Shown here in pieces: positions 53,161 through 64,000 of a DNA stretch of 64,000 nucleotides. Every line of letters begins with the position of its first letter. Positions within the stretch are counted from its first letter, which is position 1. The notes below the pieces were generated by a model. The model had not been told where the DNA came from. It saw only the letters and a program-made list of their open reading frames with translations, and ran no database searches. Source of the DNA: Vespula vulgaris. Lineage: Eukaryota > Arthropoda > Insecta > Hymenoptera > Vespidae. Position numbers and translations under genes: made by a program. Location: assembly GCF_905475345.1 (NCBI RefSeq), contig NC_066608.1:1161001-1225000 (forward strand), read 5' to 3'.

Positions 53161-54099
53161 ATACATACGACACACGCGTATATATATATATATATATATA
53201 CATGCAGTTTTCCAGTCGATCGAACGAAGTCAACATCGAGAATAGTCAGTAATCTTTGATTAGAAGAACAAGGCGAAGAGGAAGACGAACAAGTAGAAGG
53301 AAAAGAAGAAGAAGAAGAAGAAAAGGAAGAGGAAGAGGAAGAAGAACGGTGGCAGAGTTTTAAAGAATTTTTCACTTTGCAAAGGCTTCTCGTTGAAAGG
53401 TCTTGATTTGAACATCATCGAGTTTTAACAACGATAATCAGATTCGACCACCGACCGAGACATCGACGTTGAAACGAACGACACGCTTTCCCCCTCTATT
53501 TTTACGCTCTAAGGAAGCTCGAAAGGAAGAAAAAAGAAAAAAAAATCGACTAACTTTCGAAATCCGACCGGCGGTTGTATACGGAAACGAATATTAACCT
53601 ATACGTGTCCGTACGTTCAGAAATTGTTTTCGAGAATTAAATAATTAAAGCGTAGTAGTAAGTAACGTCGTTTTCTTCGGTGATCCAAGTTGGTAATTTA
53701 TTCGAATATTTTGGATTAAGAATATTCCTTTTTGTTCTTCTATTCGAATTGTTTTTCTTTCATCCTCATTTTTTCTCTCGCAACCACATCACCAACACTA
53801 ACACCAACGCTAACACCACACCGTTGTAGCAGCCACGCCGACACCAAGTTCTCAGAGTCGTTTGAACTTTCTAGAGACAGAAGGCGCGTGGAGTTTCGTT
53901 TGAAAGAGTGTTAGGGAGTGAGGGGAAGAAAGACAGAAAGAAAGAAAGAAAGAAAGAAAGAAAAAAAGAAAAAGAAAGGGATAGAGAGGGAGAAGAAGGC
54001 AAAGAGAAAAAGAAAGAAACGAGAAGTGGGAAAGAGAAGGGAGGTAGAAAAATATAAAAGAAGGACTGCGCGTATATTGTAACGACAACAATAACAAAG
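53161..54099 (+). other. Presumed 5' UTR with purine-rich repeats
   Basis: This stretch holds a (TA)n run (53177-53200), GAA/GGA-rich sequence (53260-53345) and a (GAAA)n tract (53930-54030). It lies between the promoter candidate and the next start codon. Open frames here are Lys/Glu- or Ser/Phe-rich shadows of the repeats. Confidence 0.4.
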
Positions 54100-54437
54100 A
54101 TGGCGTTTATGATGCCTGTGATGAAAAATGAGTGGGACATTTATAAAACCAATCGAAGCCGTAGATCTTCCGAATGTTCGAATCCTCGTGCCTGCCGCAG
54201 TAGAAAGGTGAGTAGATATATGTATATATATGTGTGTGTGTGTATGTCTTCAGTAAAAAAAAAAGCGGAAGGAGAAAAAAACTATATTTATGTATAATAT
54301 TGGAATTAATGAAAAAGAGAAAAGAAAAAGAGAATAGGAAAATGAAGTAGTAAAGATACAGGTGGTTTCAAAATCATTATATGTGGTATATACGTTATTA
54401 ATGGAGAGCAAGAGAAAGGGAGAGTTGACTCAATTAC

Positions 54438-54477
<40 letters not shown>

Positions 54478-56344
54478 GCGTGCACGCGTGTGTACCGAGT
54501 ATCTCACAGAGATATAGTACACACGTATTTTCTAGTCACAAGTTTATTTAAAATTTCGCGATTTCATTGGCGCGAATAAGCGATTCCTTACGATTCTTAC
54601 TAATTCCATCTCTTTCTTCTCTCTCTATCTAATACAAGAAGATAAAAAGAATATTGAGACAATGCAGGTACGTGTACTTACGTACTTACGTATGTACCTA
54701 CATTACTTCGCGCTTTCACGATATTACGCAAGTCTCGTCTACTATCTCATAATATTTTTTCTTCGATTGTATCACGATTCTTTCCTTTACGCGACATTTA
54801 GAATCTTAATATTAATAATATAAGTAAACAAAATTTATTTCCTTATTTCCTTATTTATTTAATAAATAAATGGGAAGAGAGGAAGAAGGAAAAAAGAGAG
54901 AAAAAAAAGAGAAAAAAAATTAAGTAAAAGCTCTTTTGGAGAATCGATATATATATCGTACGTACGTGTTACGCATACTATTGTCGTAAAACTTGTTAGA
55001 GAAAAAAATTAAAGAAAATAAAATTAAAAAAGTAGAAAAAAAAAGTTCATTAATTAATTACAATCTCCTTTGAGGAGTCGAGAACCACTGAAGATGTGCG
55101 TATAACGACGAGATATCCCGTAGAATAGTTACATGGTTACTTACACCAGCGGTATGGTGGTATCGAGACCGGCGACGGCCTTGCGCACGAGACGCAATGT
55201 ATGGTAAAAGGAGGGAAGTGTTACTTGCGCATGGCTGGCGAGCCTAATAGTCTCGCGTAACCTTGCACTCTCTTGCGAGTGCGTGGTCACGGGCGTCAAT
55301 GTATTCTCTCTTTCTTTCTCTCTCTCTTTTCCTCTCTCATTCTCTCTCTCTCTCTCTTTTTCTTTCTTTTTTTCTTTCTCTTTCTCTCTCTCTCTTTCTC
55401 TCTCTCTCTTTTTCTCTTTCTTTTTCTCTTTCTTTCATATGTTCAATTTTATATTTTGTCATCTCTCCAAATTAATATCGTTACTTGATATAATTTCTAC
55501 TAGAAATTTTACCATTATCTTATCTCTCGTATATTTCGTTTGAAAAAGAACGTAAGGATTGAATGAACATGGTTAACTTCTCCCCACTTTCTAATTTAAA
55601 TAGATATTCGTGTGAAAATTCTCAAGTTCGGTGGTTGGATAGACGGAATAGCCGGTCTGGAACGTGTTTATTCGCGAGAGTTTAATGTTCTAGATTCGAT
55701 GTTAAATCGAATTCGATTGAATTACCTGAGGGATCAGGTTTTTTGTTTGTTTCCTTCTTCTCTGCTTCTTTTTTCTTTCGTAACTTGCATAATCGGTAAA
55801 TAGTAATTTGTTAACGGTCGTCGTAATAGTAATCGTTCAAAAATCGATTTAATAGCTATTAAATAACAGTAGATAATTTATGAAGTATGATGGTAAAAAA
55901 GTGAAAGCTTGTGAGAACAATTGGGTCGTAGTATAATCGTAATATAAAAAAAAAAAATGAAGGAATGGTAAATTTATGAATGGAACAATAAAAGCAAACG
56001 ATAATTAAAAAGAAAGAAAAGGATTGTCACGATATGTTACCGTGTTACAGGTATCGGAATGTTCGAAGTCTGCGGGTCCGTCATTGTCGACGTCACCGGG
56101 TTCGGATTTTTTAACTTCGCCAGCCCATCGTTCTATACCCTTGACTTCTCGACATTTTTCAAGAGCATCCTCGAGAGCGTCTCAGAGCTCGCTACAGAGC
56201 CCGAGCAAAAGTACCGGCTCCTCACCCCCAAAGACCGGTAGTTCCAATTCCCTCAACAAGTTTCACATTTGTCTCGTCGATAAGCTCAAGAGAAGTTTGA
56301 AGAAAGGGGACGACGACGAGGAAGATCAAAGGAATCTATCATGA
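54100..56344 (+). CDS. Unrecognised serine-rich basic protein, two exons
   Basis: Two exons are inferred, 54100-54207 and 56051-56344, joined in phase 0 through AGAAAG/GTGAGT and TGTTACAG, giving 133 residues. The N-terminus has a striking MAFMMPVMKNEWDIYKTNRS start, then a basic SRRSSECS stretch that resembles a PKA/14-3-3 site. Exon 2 is Ser-rich (about a third Ser/Thr), with SP and SPPK sites. It is followed by a compact hydrophobic-basic block, NKFHICLVDKLKRSLKK, and an acidic end. This pattern suggests a phosphorylated, intracellular, mostly disordered protein with one short binding helix. No signal peptide or TM is seen. High GC relative to its flanks and good splice sites support coding. 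I do not recognise the family. The TGA at 56342 is followed by a further open stretch in the same frame. Confidence 0.8.
54208..56050 (+). other. Intron of the serine-rich protein gene
   Basis: This is an AT-rich intron of 1.84 kb, with (TA)n at 54442-54476 and a (CT)n tract at 55308-55435. Frames over the (CT)n tract encode only Leu/Ser/Phe repeats. No additional exon is supported. Confidence 0.6.
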
Positions 56345-56488
56345 AACAGTCCCGGGGTTTCGAGACGGACACGAGTGTCCGCTTCGAAACCGATCGAGAT
56401 CCGTCGAACTTCGGCGCCCGTCGCGACATTCGAGCCGAATAGCGGAGTGGTGGCGCGATCGTGTCCGGATCAGCCTTCGGCGTGGTAA
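56345..56488 (+). other. In-frame extension after the stop codon, with a stem-loop
   Basis: After the TGA at 56342-56344 the same frame stays open for 47 codons, to a TAA at 56486-56488. The peptide is not low-complexity (for example KPIEIRRTSAPVATFEPNSG), and about two thirds of third positions are G or C. A hairpin at 56356-56391 starts 11 bases after the TGA and has about 15 pairs, one mismatch and a short loop. Such stem-loops accompany stop-codon readthrough in insects. Chance openness in GC-rich DNA is the main alternative. Confidence 0.4.
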
Positions 56489-56817
56489 ATCAGATAAAAA
56501 CAAACACACACACACACAAAATAACAAATAAAATAAAGAACGCGAGAAGAAACGATCGGGAAACGAAGATCGAGAAAGAAAATATGATTGGGGGTATATT
56601 ATCAGCCGCGGGAGAGGAACATTATGAATGATAATTACGAAGAAACGAGGAAAACGAATCGAACGAATTCGATGAAGGAACGATCTTGAAATATTAACAA
56701 CACGATGACGATGATGATGATGACGATGACGATGATGATTCATTTTCTTGCATTATATCATCGATAAATATAGAAAATAGAGTAGAATTTACTACTCTCT
56801 TTCTCTCTCTCTCTTTT

Positions 56818-56857
<40 letters not shown>

Positions 56858-58110
56858 GTTTTCCCCCAACAATTTTTCTTTCCTTCCTTTGATAAGCTAC
56901 GTTCGAAGATTCGTGACAAGAAAGAAAAAAAAGGAAAAAGATGGGAGATTCGTGGCTGTTTTTTGTTCCTTCTTCTTTTTTTCCAACGAAATCTAATTAT
57001 CTATGAAGAGAAGAAAACCATTGGGATTTCCCGAACGTTATCATCGAAGAAAGAAGGCTCTGATATCGATATATATATATATTGTGCTTGATAACGATGA
57101 GAAAATCTGTTTAGAATCGTCGCCGATCGTCGCAGCTTTCTTCTTGAAGGTTGAACGAACAAGGAAGAAAAAATGGAAGCTGCCTGATGTTGTTGCGTGC
57201 AGTTTTCGGTGCATCTACTTTGGTGCACCAGACACGACTAGGATCGAGGTCAGTGCCAATCCAGAACGACGTTTCGCCAATTTACCGATAACATCTTTTT
57301 TTCTTTCTTTTTTTTTCTTTTTTGTTTGATTTTTTCTTAACTTTCTAATCATTTTTTTTAACCATATCCCGCCATTCCCCATGAAAGATCAAAAGAAAGG
57401 ATTTTTCCTTTCTTCCAAATTCATTGGAAAAGAAAAAAGTTTTACGTTGTTTTTTATTTTTTTATTTTTTTTTATTTTTTAAGAATCGTTCCATCATTCA
57501 AATTCGTTCAATTGATTATTAAAGTTCCTTCTTGTACTTAAGCCGTTTAAAATCAATTAAGAATCGTCAAATATGAGTTCCGAAAAGATCGAATTTGCTT
57601 TTCTCTCTCTTTTTTTTTCTTCTTTTTTTTTGTTTTTCGAATTCCTCGCAAAAATCTCTTAAAGATCACGGTTATACTTCGAAAGAGGAAAAAAAAATAG
57701 TGAAGTCTAGTTGGAGCGAGAGAACGTCTCGAGGATATGATATGATGCTGCGTACCTAATAATAAGTTCGGATTAGAGAAATAGTTCGAGTGTGCCGATT
57801 TTTAGAGCCTATTACGAAAATGACATAAGCGTGCCTGGTGCGTATGGAAATCAGGATTAGATTTAAGAAATGATCCACTTATTATCACATCAATCAATTT
57901 ATTTATTTATTTATTTTTTTTTTACGAAATTCGATCTTGTTTTTTAATACCTATTTAAAATTGTTGATTTTTTTTCTTTCTTTTTTCATTTTTTTTTATA
58001 CATGCATATTTTTTCTAAGTCGGATTCAATAACGTTTGTTGCTTAAGAAAAGATTAAATAAAATAAAAAAGGGATATGATTTTTTTTATCTACATTACAT
58101 TTTATTATTA
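56489..58110. other. 3' flank of the serine-rich protein gene
   Basis: This is probably 3' UTR and then intergenic DNA. It contains a (GAT)n-like run at 56704-56740, (CT)n at 56796-56856 and many T-runs. Open frames on both strands at 57000-57330 lack family similarity. No gene is supported. Confidence 0.4.
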
Positions 58111-58118
58111 CACATGGA

Positions 58119-58256
58119 GTATAGAAAAGTTCTTAGGTGATTTAAAAAAAATGAATTGTAATCTTTATCGAAAATTTCTTATTTTAAGCAAAATTCTTTT
58201 CCAGACTGTAAAATTACAAGTCTATGAAATTTTGACTCGCTTAAGAACTTTATACT
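58119..58256. mobile_element. MITE-like element, copy A
   Basis: About 138 bp have imperfect inverted ends: AAAGTTCTTAGGTGA at 58126-58140 faces TCGCTTAAGAACTTT at 58237-58251. The interior shares GACTGTAAAATTACAAG with copy B near 63100. No transposase frame is present. A short nonautonomous DNA transposon is the best explanation. Confidence 0.45.
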
Positions 58257-58734
58257 GAACCTGTGTATATTATCATATATATATATATTTTTCTTTTTCT
58301 ACAATTGAATGAAAATAAGTGGATTATTATTACCAACGAAACGACGTTGATTTGGCACAGAGTATAATCGCTTTAACAAAAAAAAAAGAAAGTATGGCTT
58401 TTATTAACGGAGAGATATTTTTCATATAAGACGTAAACGTACACATCAGTGTTAAAAGAAAAAGGAAAAAAGGGAAAAAAAAAGAAAGTTTTTTCTTCAA
58501 CGTACCCCAATCTCCCACGCCCCCGTTTTACTCTTCCGAGAGTGGAGCACCCTCGAATTCGTTGCTTTCGATTTTCTTTGAGAAGAAAAAAAAAAAGAAA
58601 AAAAAAGATAAGAATAATTGAGACGAGTAGCATCGACCACCAAAGTTTCAAAGACTCGTAAATAGAAAGTAAAAGTGAATGTGTCGCGTTTTGTAGATTA
58701 TTCGCTTTCTTTTTTTATTTCTCTCTCTTGTTTT

Positions 58735-58737
<3 letters not shown>

Positions 58738-58782
<45 letters not shown>
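58738..58782. repeat. (TA)n microsatellite
   Basis: About 22 uninterrupted TA dinucleotides form a simple repeat. Confidence 0.95.
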
Positions 58783-58789
<7 letters not shown>

Positions 58790-59817
58790 ATATTATATAT
58801 AAAATATCGATCGGCGAGAATATATAGAAATATTTTATCACTTAACAATTGTTACCTATATATTATAATTACGCTAATATTTTCATTTTTTAAGATAAAA
58901 AAAAATTTTTGAATAATTTCGGATGCAGAACGACGTTTTTCGACGACCTCGGAGGAATGTTTCTTTTATTTTCTTAAAAAAAAAAAAAAAACAAAAAAAA
59001 AACAAGAAAGAAAGAATTAAATGAAAAAACGAAAATTACGCAAATGATTCGAAAGATCGGTATAAAGAAAAAAGAAGAAATACTATGCGTAGTTGAAAAT
59101 TAAATTCGAAAATCAAATCTCAAAGATAGTTTATTTTGTTTAATTTTTTTTTCTTTTCTTCATTGTTAATCTTTTTTTTCTTACATTTTATTTTTTTTAT
59201 TTTCTTCCTCTCTTTAAATTTCTTCTCTTTAAATAAGAAAAAGGTGTCGCACATAAATTACTGTCGATCGAATTCTAATTGTCGAATTATTAATGTTACG
59301 ATTATTGACATTGTCAATCCGTTTTATATCGTTGGCTTGTGTGATTATTACTTTTATTTTCCTTTTTTTCCAGTATTAAGATCGTTCGATAAGAAACACA
59401 CGTTACGTCGTTGAACGTGAAACGAGATGGACTGTCCGTCGAGGGAACGGTCGACGTCTTCTGCGTCCATATCCGCTTTTCTTCGAGAGAGCGGCTAATT
59501 GTTTAAAAAAAGATCTATATGTATATACGTATATACACACATATATATAAATAAAGAAATAATTAAATAAATATTAATATATATATATGTATGTATGTAT
59601 GTATGTATAAATAAATAAATAAATATCGTGCTTTTTTCTATCTTTTGCGCGTATTAAATTAAAAACGAGATATTGGGAGCGATCAAATGATACCGCGTGT
59701 AACTCTGTGATACCGTAAGCTATAAGGCATAGAATTATTTTGCAACGATAAACGGAGATAAGAAGAGAGAGAAGTTATGGAATAGTCGAGAAAATAAATT
59801 TTCAAGCTGAAATCCAA

Positions 59818-60300
59818 TTGATCAAAGGCGTTACGATATATTCGATCCTTTTGATTCGATCAAAAAAAGAAAAAAAAATCAAATTATTCAAAGTCGATCA
59901 AATAGTTTCAATATATTTTCCCTCATTTCCCTATCCTTTGATATTAAATGTCGAGAAAGTAAATTTCAAAAGTAAAATCGATCAAAGAGCTTCGATATTT
60001 TCGATCCTTTTGATATCAAAAGGATCGAATAGAACGATACAATCTGTGTTGCTATACTTATATTATTATTTATTTACATAACTATTTCCATTTACAACTT
60101 CCAAATCGATCAAAAGAGTCGATATTTTCGATCCTTTGATTCGACAAAAATCAAATGATTCAAATCGTTCAAAGATATTTTCGATCCTTTGATTCGAAAT
60201 AAAAATCTAACGATCGATATTCGATTAAAGAGCTTCGATATTTCCGATCTTCTTGATATCAAAAGGATCAAATAGAACGAGACAGTCTTTGTAGCTATTA
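59818..60300. repeat. Degenerate repeat array with a 26-bp palindrome
   Basis: Variants of GATCAAAG...TTCGATATTTTCGATCCTTTGAT recur at least six times over 480 bp in direct and inverted order. A perfect 26-bp palindrome lies at 60002-60027. A segment of about 75 bp around it (59977-60052) recurs near 60222-60297 with changes. No gene is present. Confidence 0.6.
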
Positions 60301-60729
60301 TCTACTATTATCATCTATACACTTAAACTTAGTTTTTTTTTTTCTATTCACAAGTTTTCATATTGTACGTTAATCGATTTGATATCTTTAAATAGAACGT
60401 TAAATCTTCGAATTTTATTCATAGTTATCTGATGGATATATAATGTTTCTCACCTTTTCCTTTTCTCCCGGGAAAATATGTATCGAGACATTTGCAAAAA
60501 TAATAATAACAATAATAATAATAATAAAAAGATAATAAAATAGAAAAAGAAAAGATCATTGGTTCGAACTTTCTGTACCTAAGAGAATTGTAAATCATTT
60601 TCATATCCGAATTAAAAAAAAAAAATAATCAAAAAATAAAATAAAAAAGAATAGATCATTGATCGAGAACTATAAAAGAAAAAATCGAGTAAATCGTTTT
60701 TCATATCTATCTGTCTCTTTTTCTTTCTT

Positions 60730-60773
<44 letters not shown>

Positions 60774-60830
60774 GGCCGAAATAAATAAATAAAAAAAAGA
60801 TTAATTAAAAATAAATGAGAGTTATAACGA

Positions 60831-60882
<52 letters not shown>

Positions 60883-61465
60883 GCATATATATATATATAT
60901 GCGTATGATAGTCGAGATGTATATGTAATCGTGCGGAAAATTTTGAAAATTTGGATCCAAGTCGTCGTCGTCCTGCATGTGTTTGTCCAGAATGTGAATA
61001 ACGAAAGATGATAATTCAAAAGTATCACGTAAAGATCGGATATTAAGAAAAGGAGGAGGAAGAAAAAGGAGGAGGAGAAGGAGGAGGAAGAAGAAGATGA
61101 TTTGACGAGTTAAGACGAAAGTATGTAGAGAAGGAGGAAGAAGGAAGAGGAAAAAGATGAAGTCGTTTTAGAGTCGCATAAAACGAATAATTTCCAAAAG
61201 TTGCCGCTTTGTGTAAGACTGCTTTAGAGATAAAGAAAAAAAAAATAAATAAAAAAGAAAAAAGAGAAAAAGATGATTACGAGATGAATAGAAAAATAAA
61301 AAGATAAAAAAAATAATAAAAAAATTAAAAAAAAAATTAAAAAAAAATTAAAAAAAGAAATAAAAAAACAATAAAAATATAGTCGTATATAAAATAGGGT
61401 ATCGAAGTATAATGTGCAGCTGTTGGACGAGAGTTATCGAGACGTGAACATTTGCTCTATCTTTT

Positions 61466-61510
<45 letters not shown>

Positions 61511-62016
61511 ATCTGTCTATATCTATATCTTTGTTTCTGTCTGTATTTCTATTTCTGTCTCTTTAAATTAAATGATATCAACAAAAATCGTCTCGATGAC
61601 TTCGTCGAATAATTTGTACTGATTAGAAAGAAAGATGAAAAATAATTAGTGTTTAACTTTAGTGTTTTAGATGAACGACGAGATATGTATTATAATATAA
61701 CGTTCTATTTATTGAACGGCGGCCTCGGGTTATGGAAGAAAATTAGATCGAGCTCCTTTCTTTTTTTACTAATAGTTATTTTCTTCTTGCTTGGGTATAT
61801 GTTTTACATTTTTATTAAAAATATAAAAGAGACAATATATATATATATATTATATATATAGTATTGTATTATATTAAATAATAAAATTATTCATTAAACA
61901 AAAAATTAGTACTTACTTTCTCTAATAATACGAACATATCTTATCAGACGAATACTTAATTCTATCACTCGATCTTATTTTTGTTCTATGATTACAAAGT
62001 TCGCGCGATCATAATA

Positions 62017-62081
<65 letters not shown>

Positions 62082-63090
62082 GTAAATAATATAATAACAA
62101 CAACAATAATAATAATAATTATATACATATGATCGCATATACAAAAATATATACATACATATATATTGTATGTACTATGTTCAACGATAATTTATTATTC
62201 GATGCTTTGATCGACTATCTTTTTGTAATTATTATACTATTACTATTAATATTTTATGATTATACGTTGATATCTTCATTCGGGACATTTTGAGCGGATT
62301 TTTAGCGCGTGGTTGAGGAGACTCCATTATGATAATCGATGATCCATAGATCACTGGACTAAATAATATTAATAATTTCAATGTTGATTGAATTTTCCAT
62401 TCCCTTTTATTTCTTTATTCTTTTTTTTAATTTTAATTTTATATCCATCATCACTATTATATGTACACGTATGTTCTGAAAGACCTCTTAACAATTCACG
62501 TGTTCTCTCTCTTTCTCTTTTTTTTTTCTTTTTTTAATTTCTTTTTATACCTTTTATTTGAGGAGTAAAATAGGTCAGATGGTCTAAATCGATTATTTAC
62601 ACCCCCTTTGTTAACACCGCAAAAGGGAGAAGAAGAAAGAGGCTTTTAATTCTGTTGAATAAAAGGAGTCCGGTTTTTCGAAATAAACTTTCTCGTATAT
62701 ATGTATACACACATCGTTGATCATTTTCAAGGATACGTTTTCTCCTCATCCATAGCGATTGAATGTCACTGCCAAAAGCCCAGGATTAAAACAAAGCAAG
62801 ATAGTGCAAAATAAACAAAGCGTATGCGGCGAAGCGGACTCGCGAAAAAGCGAAATTATCCAACACCACGCTATTGTTCCTTGTAATTTATTTTCATTTA
62901 ATTTTAATTTTAATTTTTATTCGTATTTGTATTTGTATATGTATATGTATTTGTATTTTCATTTTTATTTTTATTTTTTGATTAATAAATATTACTCGTA
63001 AAGCTCGGCTCCATTTGGAATGTTCGTGAAAACGGAATCCCACGTGGCTCGATTTATTTTATCGATTAACATTTATTTATTTATTTATTT
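60301..63090. other. Low-complexity 3' end of the window
   Basis: The sequence is AT-rich with purine-rich (GGA/GAA)n at 61050-61155, (CT)n at 61466-61512 and (AAT)n at 62010-62085. No coding exon can be supported. The short open frames here are composed of repeat-derived residues. Confidence 0.4.
60834..60900. repeat. (TA)n microsatellite
   Basis: About 24 TA units, then a short CGCATATA interruption with further TA. It is preceded at 60728-60772 by a (CT)n tract. Confidence 0.95.
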
Positions 63091-63093
63091 ATA

Positions 63094-63285
63094 TACACAG
63101 GGTAAGGGGCCAAAAGTTTCTTAAGTGATTTTGAAAATTAATTGCTTTTTTCGAGACTCTTTAAATTCATTTTTTTTTACTAGACTGTAAAACTACAAGC
63201 CTAATTAAATACCAAGTGTAGAAAGTTTCGAGAAAGATTAAATTAATATTTAAAATCATTCAAATACTTTTGGCCCATCCTATAT
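63094..63285. mobile_element. MITE-like element, copy B
   Basis: About 190 bp are bounded by imperfect inverted repeats of roughly 25 bp. The left end carries GGCCAAAAGTTTCTTAAGTG (about 63109-63127) and the right end carries its inverse, CATTCAAATACTTTTGGCCC (63257-63275). TA-rich DNA flanks both ends, as for Tc1/mariner-type target sites. The interior GACTGTAAAACTACAAG matches copy A at 58119-58256 with one change. No open frame is present. Confidence 0.5.
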
Positions 63286-64000
63286 GCACACATATATTTT
63301 TTTCCTTTTTAATCGGCTATTTGCCCCTAATCGACGTATTACAATCTTTAATTAAACAAAATATAATTTTCATACAAAAAATTATATATATATATATATA
63401 TATAGTATTAATATAATATAATTATACTTGTGAAAAATATGATAGAAAAAATTTTGATTAAGAACAAACGAACGAACGAACGAACAATGTGGTGAAAGTA
63501 AAATGAAAAAAATCAAATTTTAACAAATAAGTATCTAAACGTTTTATATAGTAAGTTATATGTCTATATTTCTCTTTCTTTTGGGTTTTTTCTTTTTCTT
63601 TTTTTTTTTTAAGCACTACAATCTATATCTTCGTCGATACGCTGCGAAGAAAATTCCTACTAAGACTTGTTCGTAATTATTAATAGTAGCGTTCGATAGT
63701 GAGAAACGGAAGATTAATTGGAAATCTTGAAATCTTAATTATGATTAGATGAGAGAGACTTTGTTTGCTCTTGATGTAGGAACAACGAACACTCGATGAC
63801 GAAACGAAACGCTTTGATATCTTTTCAGTAATATCGATCTATTGCTGATAGGATACTTTTCGGCGTTATTAAACGCTTACTATCATCTATGAATTTTTTT
63901 ATTATGGTTAGAGTGAATGAACGAGCCTACGGGTGCACATTCCACGTGTATTAATTATATATATACATATATATATTATATTATATATAACGTATGTAAC
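63286..64000. other. AT-rich window end
   Basis: This holds a (TA)n run at 63385-63404, a (CGAA)n run at 63464-63485 and T-rich tracts. No gene is seen. Confidence 0.4.

Noticed and set aside
53015..54140. Minus-strand Ser/Phe/Leu frames
   Set aside because: They are shadows of the (GAAA)n and GGA-rich tracts in the presumed 5' UTR.
55263..55543. Three overlapping Leu/Ser/Phe frames
   Set aside because: They are produced by the (CT)n tract inside the intron.
1..64000. tRNA, rRNA or snRNA genes
   Set aside because: No B-box-like GGTTCGAATCC or other clear signature was noticed by eye on either strand. A tRNAscan-SE or Infernal run would be decisive.

Overview
The window reads as nuclear DNA of an insect, most likely a hymenopteran (ant, bee or wasp). 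It is strongly AT-rich and dense in microsatellites. Its genes have many short introns with canonical GT/AG sites, and they include the arthropod sidestep (Ig/FN3) family alongside conserved animal genes. The order Hymenoptera is inferred from composition and gene style and was not tested by a database search.

Layout. Positions 1-4800 hold four diverged tandem copies of a repeat built of GC-rich hairpins in AT-rich DNA. I do not recognise the family, and paired changes in its stems suggest it folds as RNA. The genes follow: MED6 (+, 5326-6508); an unrecognised one-TM protein (+, 7076-7839); a 14-exon sidestep-like receptor (-, 8590-13073); about 10.8 kb without a recognisable gene; FBXO11 (-, 23885-29057); RCE1 (+, 29525-31377), head to head with FBXO11; KCTD3/SHKBP1 (-, 32832-36867); a hidden three-exon microprotein gene (+, 37656-38198); CFAP410 with two possible last exons (-, 40854-45361); CWC27 (-, 45956-47970); the mitochondrial dicarboxylate carrier SLC25A10 (+, 49738-51169); and an unrecognised Ser/Lys-rich 133-residue protein (+, 54100-56344) whose stop codon is followed by an in-frame open extension and a hairpin. 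The last 7.5 kb holds microsatellites, a degenerate repeat array with a 26-bp palindrome, and two MITE-like elements.

How the genes relate. They are unrelated housekeeping and developmental genes rather than a pathway: transcription (MED6), splicing (CWC27), ubiquitin ligation (FBXO11, KCTD3), prenyl-protein processing (RCE1), cilium or DNA repair (CFAP410), mitochondrial transport (SLC25A10) and axon guidance (sidestep). Exon joins were chosen by hand from splice motifs, reading phase and family similarity. Each listed gene keeps one open frame across all its joins.

The points most worth following up are the structured tandem repeat, the hidden microprotein gene, the stop-codon readthrough candidate and the alternative CFAP410 tail.
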